Shown: positions 22,408 to 31,451, numbered from the stretch's first letter. The stretch is 64,000 bases of DNA from Caldimonas mangrovi (GCF_023721835.1 NZ_JAMKFE010000001.1:372001-436000); one strand, 5' to 3'. Translations and numbers: made by a program. Notes: a model not told the origin generated them from the letters alone.

Positions 22408-24147
22408 TCACTGCACGCTGATCTGCTGGCGCGTGAGGCTCGCATCGAAGTGGAGTCGCGCCGGCCACGGAGCCCAGGTGACGCCCAGCGAGGCGTTGTT
22501 GGGGTCGCCGGTGCGCATGAAAGCGCCGAGCGTGCGCATCATCGACGCTGAAAGCGCCCGCCTGCCGGGATCGTTGGCGGCGCTGTTGACCACGTTGGCA
22601 AACAGCGATGGTCCGAAGTTGCCGAACAGGAAAGGCAGGTCGAAGGCGTGCGCGGCGCCGTAGATGTCGTTCCACGGCGCCGGCTGCTGCGCCCATTTGA
22701 AGTGGTAGTACCAAACGTCGGCCTGCTGCGACTTCAACGTGTCGAGCACGTTGTCGCGGCTGGGCACCATGAAGACGGCATTGAGCGTCGCGGTGCGCGC
22801 GTTCCAGCCGGTGCCGGCCGCATCCACCGGCAGGTAGGAGGGATCGATCACCTGGTCGATCGTCGTCGCCGCTGCCTGCGCCGCATCGGCCATCACCGCG
22901 AAGCGCGTCGCGTCGTTCATGATGAAACCGGGTTTGCCGCCCAGCACCGGCGACAACGCCAGGAAGGACCCGAACAGCTTGCCTTCGTCGGCCGTGTTGC
23001 CCGCCAGCACCGGGACCTTGTTGTAGTTGCCCGCTGCGATGGCGGCGGTCGGGTCCGTGGGCAGCACGGTGCCTTCGGGGATGGGGCCCGAGCCGGTGAG
23101 GCCCTTGGTCGACAGCGTGGTGAGGATGGTGGCGGCGCTTTTGCCTCGCAGGTAATCGGCCACCTGCTGCGGGGCGAGTGCGGCGATGTGGTCGGTTGCC
23201 GCCGACAAGTCGGCCGCTGTGCCGTCGGCCACCATCAGTTGGGCCAGCAGCGCGTTGGCCTGGGTGGCGTATGTGGCGGCGGGATTCAGCATCGGGACCG
23301 TGCCGGGCGGCAGGTTGCCTGCTAGAGAGATGCCGCCGCTCAAGGGCACGGCCTTGTGGAACAGTCCCACCGCCTTGGGCGAAGCGAGCAAGGCCCAGGT
23401 ATTGATGGCGCCGGCCGACTGGCCCATCACGGTGACGTTGCTGGCGTTGCCGCCGAATGCGGCGATGTTGTCCTGCACGAACTTCAGCGCCTGGATCAGG
23501 TCGAGGAGCGCGAAGTTGCCGGAGTCGCCGTCGGGGTCGGTGCTCGTGCCGCCGCTGGCCGTGGTCTTGAGCTGCGCCAGGTTGAAGAAGCCGAACGGTC
23601 CCAGGCGGTAGTTGACCGTCACGACGACGGCGTTGGCCGCCTTCGCGAGCTTCGCCCCGTGATAAACCGGGTCGGCCGTGTAGCCGGAGATGTTGCTGCC
23701 GCCGTAGATGAAGAACAGCACCGGCAGGTCCGGCTCGCTGCTGGCAGGGCGCCAGATGTTGAGCGTGAGGCAGTCTTCGCTGCCCACCGGCGTGTTCAGC
23801 GAGGTGCCGATGGTAGCGTCGTAGGTGTTGTTGGTGCCGGGGCCATAGATGCGGCCGTTCTGGATGCAGGCATTGCCGAAGGCCTTGGCCTCGCGCACGC
23901 CGCTCCAGGCATCGGGAGTCATCGGGGCCTTCCAACGCAAGTCGCCCACCGGCGGCTTGGCGTAGGGCACGCCGAGCCAGGCGTAGGTGCCGCCGCTGCT
24001 CGCCTCGTCGAGGCCGGCGAGCTTGCCGAGGCGAGTCTGGCGCTCCAGCGGAGAAGGCAGGTGCTCGTCGTTGTTGCCGCCGCAGGCAGACATGACGGTC
24101 AGCAGCGCGAAGCCGGCGGTGGCCACCGGTTTGAGCTTGATGAACAT
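22408..24147 (-). CDS. Lipoprotein carboxylesterase, type B
   Basis: 579 residues from ATG 24147 (AAGGAA upstream). The signal peptide ends in a lipobox (LLTVMSACGG), so the enzyme is exported and probably lipid-anchored. Type B carboxylesterase features: YAWLGVPYAKPPVGDLRW, EDCLTLNIWRP, an oxyanion-hole segment FFIYGGSN (the usual HGG is YGG) and the nucleophile elbow GQSAGA (Ser near residue 243). It would hydrolyse an ester outside the cytoplasm, releasing acid and alcohol. First gene of the minus-strand operon; a TCGGAAATTTCCGA palindrome lies 71 nt upstream. Confidence 0.9.
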   Translation of the reverse strand: MFIKLKPVATAGFALLTVMSACGGNNDEHLPSPLERQTRLGKLAGLDEASSGGTYAWLGVPYAKPPVGDLRWKAPMTPDAWSGVREAKAFGNACIQNGRIYGPGTNNTYDATIGTSLNTPVGSEDCLTLNIWRPASSEPDLPVLFFIYGGSNISGYTADPVYHGAKLAKAANAVVVTVNYRLGPFGFFNLAQLKTTASGGTSTDPDGDSGNFALLDLIQALKFVQDNIAAFGGNASNVTVMGQSAGAINTWALLASPKAVGLFHKAVPLSGGISLAGNLPPGTVPMLNPAATYATQANALLAQLMVADGTAADLSAATDHIAALAPQQVADYLRGKSAATILTTLSTKGLTGSGPIPEGTVLPTDPTAAIAAGNYNKVPVLAGNTADEGKLFGSFLALSPVLGGKPGFIMNDATRFAVMADAAQAAATTIDQVIDPSYLPVDAAGTGWNARTATLNAVFMVPSRDNVLDTLKSQQADVWYYHFKWAQQPAPWNDIYGAAHAFDLPFLFGNFGPSLFANVVNSAANDPGRRALSASMMRTLGAFMRTGDPNNASLGVTWAPWPARLHFDASLTRQQISVQ

Positions 24148-24217
24148 GCGCAGGGATTCCTTGGAGCAGGGGTGCTCGCTGGGGATGGACGATAGGGATT
24201 GCGTCGCGACGGGGCCA

Positions 24218-24231
24218 TCGGAAATTTCCGA
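24218..24231. promoter_or_regulatory. 14-bp palindrome, candidate operator (copy 1)
   Basis: TCGGAAATTTCCGA, a perfect palindrome, 71 nt before the esterase start. An identical copy lies at 25472-25485, and both are preceded by CA on the plus strand. A NarL-type response regulator is encoded close by (26675), a family that usually binds short dyads. Assignment of binding protein is inference. Confidence 0.6.
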
Positions 24232-24236
24232 GCGCC

Positions 24237-24256
24237 GGCCCGGGTAAGCCCGGGCC
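24237..24256 (-). terminator. GC-rich hairpin between the second binding protein and the esterase
   Basis: GGCCCGGG-TAAG-CCCGGGCC, an 8-bp perfect stem, 12 nt beyond the stop of the upstream binding-protein gene on the minus strand. No T-run follows, so it is either a weak terminator/attenuator or an mRNA-stabilising hairpin. Confidence 0.4.
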
Positions 24257-24268
24257 AGCCACCGTGCG

Positions 24269-25384
24269 CTAATGAACAAGCTTGCCGTTCCAGCCGATCA
24301 TCGACAGGGTCACCGAATGCGGAAGCACACCCGGTGTGCCGGCCCGGGAGATCGGCATGCCGTGGATCTCGCGTCGCACCAGTTGCTGCATTGCTTCTTC
24401 CATCGTGCGGCGCGGAGTGCTCGTGTAGGCGACGCGGGCGGCCTCCACCGCCACCATCGCGGCAACGTAGCCTTCGAGCGAGAAGTAGCTGAACTTCTCT
24501 TCCTCGCTGAAGCGTCGCATGTCCTGCTGGTAGCGCTGCACGAGCGTGGTACTGGGAAGGTGAGGGTTGGGCATGACCTGCGAGATGACCGTGCCCCGTG
24601 CCGCCTGGCCCACTGTGCTGGAGAGCATCTCGCCGTTGACGATGGACAACGCATACGGCGTGAACCGGTAGCTGCCATCCGACCCGACGCCCGACAGCAC
24701 CTTGGCTGCGCATGGCGTGACACACAGCATGAACAGCGCGTCCGGCTTGGCGGCGCGCACTGCCGCAGCCACGGCTGCAGCATCCATGGACTTCAGCGAC
24801 ACGGCCTGTTGCCCCACAAGCGTGATTCGGGCGTCCTTCAGTGCGGCTTCGAGCGCGTCGAAGGCGTCCCGGCCCAGGCCGTCGTCCTGCCAGACGGCGA
24901 ACACGCGCGATTGCGCGACGGCCTGCACCTGGGCGACCAGGCGACGCACCTCATCCGCATAGCTGGCGCGCAGGTGGTAGATCAGCGAGCGCTGTGCATC
25001 GCGCAGCACCATGGCGCCGCTCATCGTGCCGATCAGCGGCTTGCCGGACTTCTGCACGATCGGGTAGGCCGCGTCGATGTGCGAGGTGCCGGCCGACAGC
25101 ACCAGTGCGGCGACCTTGTCCTCTTCGAGCAACTGCCTGACGTTGGCCACATGCCGCTCGACCGAATACCCGTCGTCGAGCATGCGCAGCACGACCTTGC
25201 GGCCGGCCACGCCGCCCTCGCTTTGCACGCGAGCCAGATAGGCGTCCATGCCTGCCTTGACCGATCGGCCGGCCACCCCGAGCGGGCCCGACAGCGGCCC
25301 GGATTGCCCGATGACGATCGGTTCTCCAGCGTAGCTGACATTGCAGAACAACAGGAGGCAAACAAGTTTGAGCCAGTACTGCAT
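24269..25384 (-). CDS. Second periplasmic binding protein (branched-chain amino acid type)
   Basis: 371 residues from ATG 25384 (GAAAGGA upstream). A Sec signal (WLKLVCLLLFCNVSYAGE) is followed by a type I binding fold: IVIGQSGPLSGPLGVAGRSVK, VRMLDDGYSVERHVANV-like strand-helix, LVLSAGTSHIDAAYPIV and VFAVWQDDGLGRDAF. It has no adjacent permease of its own and may share LivHMGF or act as a sensor-associated binding protein. It is divergent from the PAS kinase gene and its promoter region holds palindrome copy 2. Confidence 0.88.
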   Translation of the reverse strand: MQYWLKLVCLLLFCNVSYAGEPIVIGQSGPLSGPLGVAGRSVKAGMDAYLARVQSEGGVAGRKVVLRMLDDGYSVERHVANVRQLLEEDKVAALVLSAGTSHIDAAYPIVQKSGKPLIGTMSGAMVLRDAQRSLIYHLRASYADEVRRLVAQVQAVAQSRVFAVWQDDGLGRDAFDALEAALKDARITLVGQQAVSLKSMDAAAVAAAVRAAKPDALFMLCVTPCAAKVLSGVGSDGSYRFTPYALSIVNGEMLSSTVGQAARGTVISQVMPNPHLPSTTLVQRYQQDMRRFSEEEKFSYFSLEGYVAAMVAVEAARVAYTSTPRRTMEEAMQQLVRREIHGMPISRAGTPGVLPHSVTLSMIGWNGKLVH

Positions 25385-25471
25385 GCGGCTTCCTTTCAGG
25401 CCTGGTGTGCAAGACGTCACGATCTATTTGTGACTAAGTGCAACAGTACCGGCCGCGGGCTTCGCCACCCA

Positions 25472-25485
25472 TCGGAAATTTCCGA
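25472..25485. promoter_or_regulatory. 14-bp palindrome, candidate operator (copy 2)
   Basis: TCGGAAATTTCCGA, identical to copy 1 at 24218. It sits between the divergent binding-protein gene (start 25384) and the histidine kinase gene (start 25587), 88 nt from the former, so it could control either or both. Confidence 0.6.
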
Positions 25486-25586
25486 ATCGGCGTCGGGGAA
25501 AGCCGCCTGCTCTTGAACCCCTAGAGTCACTCCCGCGAGGGAAACGGTTGCCTATCATGGGGCACCCCTTGGAGCAGTACCGTCCC

Positions 25587-26624
25587 ATGAGTGAAATCAC
25601 GCAGCTGCCCGACATCCCGTTCGATGCCATCGTCGAGCAGTCGGTGGTGGGCATATACGTGATCCAGGATGACTGTTTCGTGTATGCCAACGCTCACTGG
25701 GCAGCCATCGGCGGCTATACCCCTGCCGAGTTGATCGGCATGCCGCTCGCGAGCATCGTGCCTCCGGACTTTCTGGAGACAGTTCGTTCACGCGTGGCCC
25801 AGCGCCTCGCCGGGGACCCGCCGAGCATGCGCTTCATCACTCGCGGGTTGCATCGCGATGGCCACATGGTGCTGGTCGAAGTTCATGGCTCGCGCATAAC
25901 GTACCGAGGGCGACCGGCGGTGATGGGGGTCGGGATCGAGGTGACCGAGCGGCTGCGTAACGAAGATGAGCTGCGGCGCTCGCGCGAGCAACTGCAAGCG
26001 CTCACGGCGTACACGGAAGCCAAGCTCGAAGAACAACGCCTGGCGATTGCGAGGGAGGTGCATGACGTCCTAGGCGGCATGCTCACGTCGATCAAGATGG
26101 ACGTCGCTCGCTTGCAGCGCCGCGCCGACAGCACCGAACTGCAGGCGCTCACGCAGGATCTGCTGAGCTTGACGCAACAGACCATCGAAACCGTCAAGCA
26201 GATCTCCGAAACGCTGCGCCCGGCGGTGCTCGACCACCTCGACCTTCCGCTAGCGCTGGCGCACGAATTGCACCAGTTCACGCACCGTTCAGGCGTGTTG
26301 CACGAACTCGAAGCCGACAACCCTACCGTGCGCCTGCCGCCCAAGCGCATGACGGCCGTCTTCCGCGTGTTCCAGGAGGGGCTCACGAACGTGGCACGGC
26401 ACGCTCAGGCGCGGCACGTGAGAGTGTCGATGCGAGTGGACGGCGACCTGCTCCGGCTCGCGCTGCGCGACGATGGCTGCGGCTTCGACCCGGCAGCGCC
26501 CGGTCGCAATGCGTTGGGGCTGCTGTCCATGCGCGAGCGTGCGCGGGAGATCGGTGGCGAGTTGGGCATCGAATCGGTGCCTGGCCGGGGCACGGAGCTC
26601 AAGCTGACCGTGCCGTTGCTCTGA
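25587..26624 (+). CDS. PAS-domain sensor histidine kinase (NarX/DegS-type)
   Basis: About 345 residues from ATG 25587 (GGAG 14 nt upstream); ATG 25557 is an alternative. The N-terminus is a PAS domain (IVEQSVVGIYVIQDDCFVYAN, then GYTPAELIGMPLASIVPPD). A coiled coil leads into a HisKA_3 dimerisation domain with His near residue 159 (AIAREVHDVLGGMLTSIKMD), then an HATPase domain (FQEGLTNVARHAQA, RDDGCGFDP, GLLSMRERAREIGG). No membrane helix is visible. It lies 50 nt upstream of the NarL-type regulator gene, its likely partner. Confidence 0.92.
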   Translation: MSEITQLPDIPFDAIVEQSVVGIYVIQDDCFVYANAHWAAIGGYTPAELIGMPLASIVPPDFLETVRSRVAQRLAGDPPSMRFITRGLHRDGHMVLVEVHGSRITYRGRPAVMGVGIEVTERLRNEDELRRSREQLQALTAYTEAKLEEQRLAIAREVHDVLGGMLTSIKMDVARLQRRADSTELQALTQDLLSLTQQTIETVKQISETLRPAVLDHLDLPLALAHELHQFTHRSGVLHELEADNPTVRLPPKRMTAVFRVFQEGLTNVARHAQARHVRVSMRVDGDLLRLALRDDGCGFDPAAPGRNALGLLSMRERAREIGGELGIESVPGRGTELKLTVPLL

Positions 26625-26674
26625 CGTGTGGCGACAAAGGCCCGCGATGTCGTGCACAGAGGAAGACCGGGACC

Positions 26675-27307
26675 ATGATTGACGTTCTACTGGTCGATGA
26701 CCACACCATCTTTCGATCCGGCGTGCAGCGGCTGCTGCTGGACGAGTCCGACATCCGCGTGACGAGCGAGGCCAGCAACGGCGTCGAGGCGCTCGACCAG
26801 ATCCGCCATCGTCGTTTCGACGTGGTGCTGCTGGACATCAACATGGAGGGGCGCAACGGCCTGGACGTGCTGGCGTCGATCCGCCATGCGCAGCCTGGCC
26901 TGCCGGTTCTGATGCTGTCGATGTACCCCGAGGAACAGTACGCGCTGGTGGCGGTGCAAGGTGGCGCGGCCGGCTATGTCGCCAAGGACGCCGAGGCCGC
27001 CGAGCTGGCGCTCGCTATTCGCAAGGTGGCCGCAGGCGGCCAGTATCTGAGCGCCCGCGCCGCTCCGCTGGTGCGTGATCAACTGCAAGGCAAGGACGAG
27101 CGCCCCGCACATCAGCGCCTCACCGTGCGCGAGCACCAGATCATGTTGATGATGCTCAAGGGCATGTCGCTCACCGAGATCGGCGAGGAGATGCTGATCA
27201 GCGTGAAGACCGTGAGCACGCATCGCACCAACATCTTCGAGAAACTGGGGGTCGCGAGTACCGCGGAACTCGTGTTGTATGCGGTGCGCCAGGGAATGAT
27301 TCACTGA
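26675..27307 (+). CDS. NarL/FixJ-family response regulator
   Basis: 210 residues. The receiver domain has DD at residues 8-9 (VLLVDDHTIFR), phospho-acceptor Asp54 (VVLLDINMEG), a conserved LMLSMY and Lys in VAKDA. The C-terminal LuxR-type helix-turn-helix includes LTVREHQIMLMMLKGMS and the recognition helix SVKTVSTHRTNIFEKLG. It is the cognate regulator of the kinase upstream. The repeated 14-bp palindromes near the binding-protein and esterase promoters are its most likely targets. The hairpin at 27418-27443 may terminate the transcript. Confidence 0.94.
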   Translation: MIDVLLVDDHTIFRSGVQRLLLDESDIRVTSEASNGVEALDQIRHRRFDVVLLDINMEGRNGLDVLASIRHAQPGLPVLMLSMYPEEQYALVAVQGGAAGYVAKDAEAAELALAIRKVAAGGQYLSARAAPLVRDQLQGKDERPAHQRLTVREHQIMLMMLKGMSLTEIGEEMLISVKTVSTHRTNIFEKLGVASTAELVLYAVRQGMIH

Positions 27308-27417
27308 AGTACCTTCTCGTTCCAGCCGCCGTGGGGCCTTGGATGATGGCCTGGGACCACCTGATGTTGTTTCAACGGTTGGATGCCAGAAACTGTTCCC
27401 TTCACCCGCTCAAGACA

Positions 27418-27443
27418 AAAAGGGCCGCCTCGTGCGGCCCTTT
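27418..27443 (+). terminator. Probable rho-independent terminator after the regulator gene
   Basis: AAAAGGGCCGC, loop CTCGT, GCGGCCCTTT, then a T-containing tail (GCTTTGC). The A-run on the other side would also serve the minus strand. Apart from this hairpin, the stretch 27308-27639 shows no gene; the longer open frame through it is a non-coding upstream extension of the 27640 gene. Confidence 0.65.
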
Positions 27444-27639
27444 GCTTTGCAGCGCGCAGGATGGGCCATCCGGTCGATTTCCCACGCCGTCAGACGTGTC
27501 CGACATACCAAGTCGTGTCCGGCCGACGCAGGCCGGCCTCGTCGGGAACGCACGTTGCCGCAATCTTCTTGCGGTCGTTCCGACACCTCATTCAAGGCGG
27601 TCGGCCGCTGACACCACTCACGAACTGCAGGAGATCGAT

Positions 27640-27915
27640 ATGAGCAAGATTCGCATGAGCGTTGCCGCAGCCGTTGCCTCCCTGATGGCGCTTTCCGGCG
27701 CGGCCCAGGCACAGTCCGCCAACACCGACGAAAGCACCAGCCAATCCGAGATGCAACGCGGCGTGCCGGGCGTGGACGTGGACGCCGGCCGGCGGGCCGA
27801 CGGCGCGGTGGACGTCGACACCAACGCGGGCCAGAACCGGCAAGCGGAACAGGACTTGAATGCGCAGGGAGCGGCGGACGCCGATACCCGCGCGCCGCGC
27901 GCCGACCGCAACTGA
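27640..27915 (+). CDS. Small secreted protein, unknown function
   Basis: 91 residues from ATG 27640, preceded by AGGAG at 27628-27632. A Sec signal peptide (AAAVASLMALSGAAQAQS) leads to a short, polar, probably disordered mature part with a repeated V-D-V-D motif (GVDVDAGRRADGAVDVDTNAG) and Gln/Ala/Asp-rich tail. It is not recognised. Its own hairpin follows at 27935-27956, so it is monocistronic and probably periplasmic. Confidence 0.7.
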   Translation: MSKIRMSVAAAVASLMALSGAAQAQSANTDESTSQSEMQRGVPGVDVDAGRRADGAVDVDTNAGQNRQAEQDLNAQGAADADTRAPRADRN

Positions 27916-27934
27916 CGTTCAGACAGCACCAGCG

Positions 27935-27956
27935 ACGCCCGGCGCACGCCGGGCGT
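27935..27956 (+). terminator. Strong hairpin after the small secreted protein gene
   Basis: ACGCCCGGCG-CA-CGCCGGGCGT, a perfect 10-bp stem 19 nt after the stop codon. The tail (TCGCCTGTCC) is not a T-run, so termination is likely but may need another factor. Confidence 0.5.
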
Positions 27957-28258
27957 TCGCCTGTCCTGTTCTGCCTGCCGGCAAGGGCCGTGCAGGACCT
28001 CCGACCCACTCGAGCAGCCGCGCGGCGCTGGCGAGAAGGAGCAGGCTGGCGCCCGTCTCAGGGCTCGCGATACCGCGTTCACCTTCATGCGCGGTCGTGA
28101 CGAACGCGAGCAGAGCCAGCAGGTGCAGCGTCACCCGTTGCGCCTGCATCCCATGCGTGAGAAGTGCACAGCACGCCGGCCGCCCCATGGCGCCGCGTCG
28201 GTAGCGCCTGGAAACGTTCTGGCCGCACGGAAATTGCTCCCTGAGATACAAGCGAGGC
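27957..28258. other. Intergenic stretch without a supported gene
   Basis: No frame here combines a ribosome site, good codon bias and a plausible protein. A minus-strand frame (28260 to 27919) contains two hydrophobic segments but no ribosome site. GAGATACAAGCGAGGC just before ATG 28259 provides the weak ribosome site of the next gene. Confidence 0.5.
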
Positions 28259-29803
28259 ATGTCGTTGGAAGTCTTGTGGTCTGCGGCACTTGTACGGTGG
28301 ATGCTGGCCGGTGCATGCCTGCTGACGGGTTGTGCCAGCTTGCCGGCGCCGGCCCATGCGCCGCCCAGCCGGGCTTATCCGCAACCGCACGACACCCCGC
28401 TAGGACGGTTGGCCGCGGGATCCGCGCCGCACCCCCGGTTGTCCGGTTTTCGCCTGCTGGTGTCAGGAGAAGATGCGCTGGGCTCGCTGATGACACTGGC
28501 CGACCACGCACGGCACACGCTCGACCTGCAGTACTACCTCATACACAACGACGAATCGACACGGGAGATTCTCCAGCGCGTCAGGGCTGCCGCCGACCGG
28601 GGCGTGCGCGTGCGTTTCCTGCTCGACGACATTCACACGGCGGGCGAGGACGACAAGCTGCTCGCGCTGGACGATCATCCGAACATCGAGGTGCGGCTGT
28701 TCAATCCCTTCCCGAGCGGGCGCTTCTCGATGATCACGCGGCTGGCGTTGTCGCTGACAGACATTCCGCGCATCAATCAGCGCATGCACAGCAAGATGTT
28801 CGTGGCTGACAACGCGCTGGCGATCACCGGCGGCCGCAACCTGGGCGACCCCTATTTCGTGCGCAGCCCCACGAGCAATTTCCTCGACCTGGACGTGGTC
28901 GCCGCCGGCCCGGTGGTGCGGCAGCTGTCGGCCTCGTTCGACGAGTTCTGGAACCATCGGCTGGCCTACCCGGTGCGCACGCTCGCCACGGCGCGGCCGT
29001 CGGCCTCCGACGACGCCGCGCCGAGCCTGGCCGCGCCGACGAGCGAGTCGGCGCTGCCCCATGACGCCCGGTTGGCACGCGAGCTGGAGCGCGGGCGGCT
29101 CGACCTCGTGTGGGCGCCCGCGGTCATCCTCAGCGACAAGCCCGCCAAGATCGTCAGCGAGGGGGATCCCGGGCGGGAAGAAAACATTGCGCAGGACGTG
29201 TACTCGCTGATGCGCTCGGCACGCAGCGAGCTGATCGTGATCTCGCCCTATTACGTGCCCGGGGAGCGCGGCATGGCGCTGGTGCGCGAATTGCGCTCGC
29301 GTGGGGTGCGCGTGCGGGTGCTGACCAACTCCCTGGCGGCCACCGACGCGCCTGTCGTGCACATCGGCTATGCGCGTTACCGCAAACGCCTGGTCGCAGC
29401 CGGCGTGGAGTTGCACGAACTGCAGCCACGACTGGCAGGCGGCCGTAGCCGGATCGGCTCGTTCGGTTCGTCGCGCGCCAGCCTGCACGCCAAGGCCTTG
29501 ATCATCGACCGCCACACGGTGCTGGTGGGCTCGATGAACATGGACCCCCGTTCCGAAAAGCTGAACACCGAGATCGGCATGGTGGTGCGCAGCCGGCCGC
29601 TGGCCGGGCAGCTGGTCAAGCTGTACGAGGACGTGACCCTGCACAGCAGCTATCGCATCGCGCTCACCGGCGACGACGAGGTGCGCTGGCTCAAGGAAGC
29701 GCCCGAGGACCGCGAGGCGCATGACAGCGAACCGGAGGCCAGCCGCGGGCTGCGCCTGCTGCTGTTCCTGCTGACGCCGTTCGCGGCCGAAGAAATGCTG
29801 TAG
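28259..29803 (+). CDS. Phospholipase D-family lipoprotein (cardiolipin synthase-like)
   Basis: 514 residues. A signal peptide ending in a lipobox (LAGACLLTGCASL) anchors it to a membrane. Two PLD domains each carry an HKD motif: HSKMFVADNALAITGGRN (about residue 177) and HAKALIIDRHTVLVGSMNMDPRS (about residue 410). Other family signatures are LDLQYYLIHNDESTREI and VISPYYVPGERGMALVREL. This type matches ClsC/YmdC-like phosphatidyltransferases or hydrolases of phospholipids. It stands alone on the plus strand and ends 35 nt before the convergent dehydrogenase gene. Confidence 0.9.
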   Translation: MSLEVLWSAALVRWMLAGACLLTGCASLPAPAHAPPSRAYPQPHDTPLGRLAAGSAPHPRLSGFRLLVSGEDALGSLMTLADHARHTLDLQYYLIHNDESTREILQRVRAAADRGVRVRFLLDDIHTAGEDDKLLALDDHPNIEVRLFNPFPSGRFSMITRLALSLTDIPRINQRMHSKMFVADNALAITGGRNLGDPYFVRSPTSNFLDLDVVAAGPVVRQLSASFDEFWNHRLAYPVRTLATARPSASDDAAPSLAAPTSESALPHDARLARELERGRLDLVWAPAVILSDKPAKIVSEGDPGREENIAQDVYSLMRSARSELIVISPYYVPGERGMALVRELRSRGVRVRVLTNSLAATDAPVVHIGYARYRKRLVAAGVELHELQPRLAGGRSRIGSFGSSRASLHAKALIIDRHTVLVGSMNMDPRSEKLNTEIGMVVRSRPLAGQLVKLYEDVTLHSSYRIALTGDDEVRWLKEAPEDREAHDSEPEASRGLRLLLFLLTPFAAEEML

Positions 29804-29837
29804 CGGGCGCCGTTCCCGGGGAGCCGCCGGGAAAGGG

Positions 29838-31316
29838 CTATTTCTGGATGTCGCCCAGGCAGAGGTACTTGACCTCGACGTAGTCGTCCATGCCGTGGTG
29901 CGAGCCTTCGCGGCCCAGGCCCGACTGCTTGACGCCGCCGAACGGCACTTCTGCCACGGCGATCAGGCCGGTGTTGATGCCCACCATGCCGTATTCCAGC
30001 GCCTCGCCGACACGGAAGATGCGGCCGATGTCGCGACTGTAGAAATAGCTCGCCAGGCCGAACTCGGTGTCGTTGGCCAGCGCGATGACCTCGTCTTCGG
30101 TGCGGAAGCGGATCACCGGCGCGACCGGGCCGAAGGTTTCCTCGCGCGAGCACTGCATCTCCGAGGTCACGTCGGCCAGCACGGTGGGCTCGAAGAAGCG
30201 ACCTTCGATGCGCTTGCCGCCCGTCAACACCCGGGCACCCTTGCCGACGGCGTCGGCCACGTGCTGCTCCACCTTCGCGATCGCGTTGTCGTCGATCAGC
30301 GGGCCCTGGTTGACGCCGTCCTCGAAGCCGTTGCCGACCTTCAAGGCCTTGGCTTTTTCGGCGAGGCGCTCGACGAAGGCGTCATAGATGTCCTCCTGCG
30401 CATAGAGGCGGTTGGCGCACACGCAAGTCTGGCCGGCATTGCGGTACTTGCTCTGCATGGCGCCTTCGACGGCGCTGTCGAGGTCGGCATCGTCGAAGAC
30501 GATGAAGGGGGCATTGCCGCCGAGCTCGAGCGAGAGCTTCTTGATGGTTGGTGCGCATTGCTGCATCAGGATGCGCCCGACTTCGGTCGAGCCGGTGAAG
30601 GACAGGTGCCGCACCGTGTCGCTGCCGCACAGCACCTTGCCGACGTCGATGGATCGGTCGCTGTCGGCCGTGACGATGTTCAGCACGCCGGCCGGGATGC
30701 CGGCGCGCACCGCAAGTTCCGCCGTCGCCAGCGCCGACAGCGGCGTCTGCTCCGCCGGCTTGATCACCACCGGGCAGCCGGCGGCCAGGGCCGGCGCCAC
30801 CTTGCGCGTGATCATCGCGATCGGGAAATTCCACGGCGTGATCGCTGCGCACACGCCGATCGACTGCTTGATGACCAGGTAGCGCTTGTTGTTGTCGGTG
30901 GTCGGAATGGTTTCGCCATAGACGCGCTTGGCCTCTTCGGCGAACCACTCGATGAAGCTGGCGGCATAACCGACCTCGCCCTTGGCTTCGGCGAACGGCT
31001 TGCCCTGCTCGGCGGTCATGATGCGGGCGAGGTCGTCAGCGTGGTCCTGCAGCAGCCTGAACCACTTCAGCAGGATGGCCGCGCGCGCCTTCGCGGTGGT
31101 GGTGCGCCAGGTCTTCCAGGCGGTATCGGCCGTGGCGACGGCTTGCGCGGTCTCGTCGGCACCCAGGTTGGCGACGTCGGCGAGCTTGAGGCCCGTGGCG
31201 GGGTCGTGCACGTCGAAGCGGGCGTGGCCCTTGACCCACACGCCGTTGATCAGCGCGTCGGTCTTCAGCAGGCTCGGGTCCTTCAGGGCGGCCAGGGGAG
31301 AGGTCTTCATGTCCAT
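29838..31316 (-). CDS. gabD: NAD(P)-dependent succinate-semialdehyde dehydrogenase
   Basis: 492 residues from ATG 31316 (GGAG upstream); ATG 31310 is a possible alternative. Aldehyde dehydrogenase motifs: AAITPWNFPIAMITRKVAPAL, LSFTGSTEVGRIL, the general-base Glu in LELGGNAPFIV and catalytic Cys in NAGQTCVCANR (near residue 297). The sequence fits the GabD class (semialdehyde to succinate, GABA and related catabolism). No gabT lies next to it in the window. It is transcribed divergently from alaS. Confidence 0.9.
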   Translation of the reverse strand: MDMKTSPLAALKDPSLLKTDALINGVWVKGHARFDVHDPATGLKLADVANLGADETAQAVATADTAWKTWRTTTAKARAAILLKWFRLLQDHADDLARIMTAEQGKPFAEAKGEVGYAASFIEWFAEEAKRVYGETIPTTDNNKRYLVIKQSIGVCAAITPWNFPIAMITRKVAPALAAGCPVVIKPAEQTPLSALATAELAVRAGIPAGVLNIVTADSDRSIDVGKVLCGSDTVRHLSFTGSTEVGRILMQQCAPTIKKLSLELGGNAPFIVFDDADLDSAVEGAMQSKYRNAGQTCVCANRLYAQEDIYDAFVERLAEKAKALKVGNGFEDGVNQGPLIDDNAIAKVEQHVADAVGKGARVLTGGKRIEGRFFEPTVLADVTSEMQCSREETFGPVAPVIRFRTEDEVIALANDTEFGLASYFYSRDIGRIFRVGEALEYGMVGINTGLIAVAEVPFGGVKQSGLGREGSHHGMDDYVEVKYLCLGDIQK

Positions 31317-31445
31317 GTTCGGGGCTCCGGTACGGCGGGGAAGGCCGGGAAAAGCGTGAAAACCATCATAAATGGCGCTGCTGAAAGCCACCTGTCGCGC
31401 CCGTGCCACCGCCTTGCGCCATGGGTCTTCCGTGCCTGCCCCACC

Positions 31446-31451
31446 TATAAT
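31446..31451 (+). promoter_or_regulatory. Possible -10 element of the alaS promoter
   Basis: TATAAT, a perfect consensus -10 hexamer in otherwise GC-rich DNA, 77 nt before the alaS ATG. No good -35 hexamer is found at 16-18 bp spacing. Confidence 0.4.

Noticed and set aside
27919-28260. Minus-strand 113-codon frame with two hydrophobic segments
   Set aside because: No ribosome site, weak codon bias and no neighbours that support it; it overlaps the hairpin after the 27640 gene.
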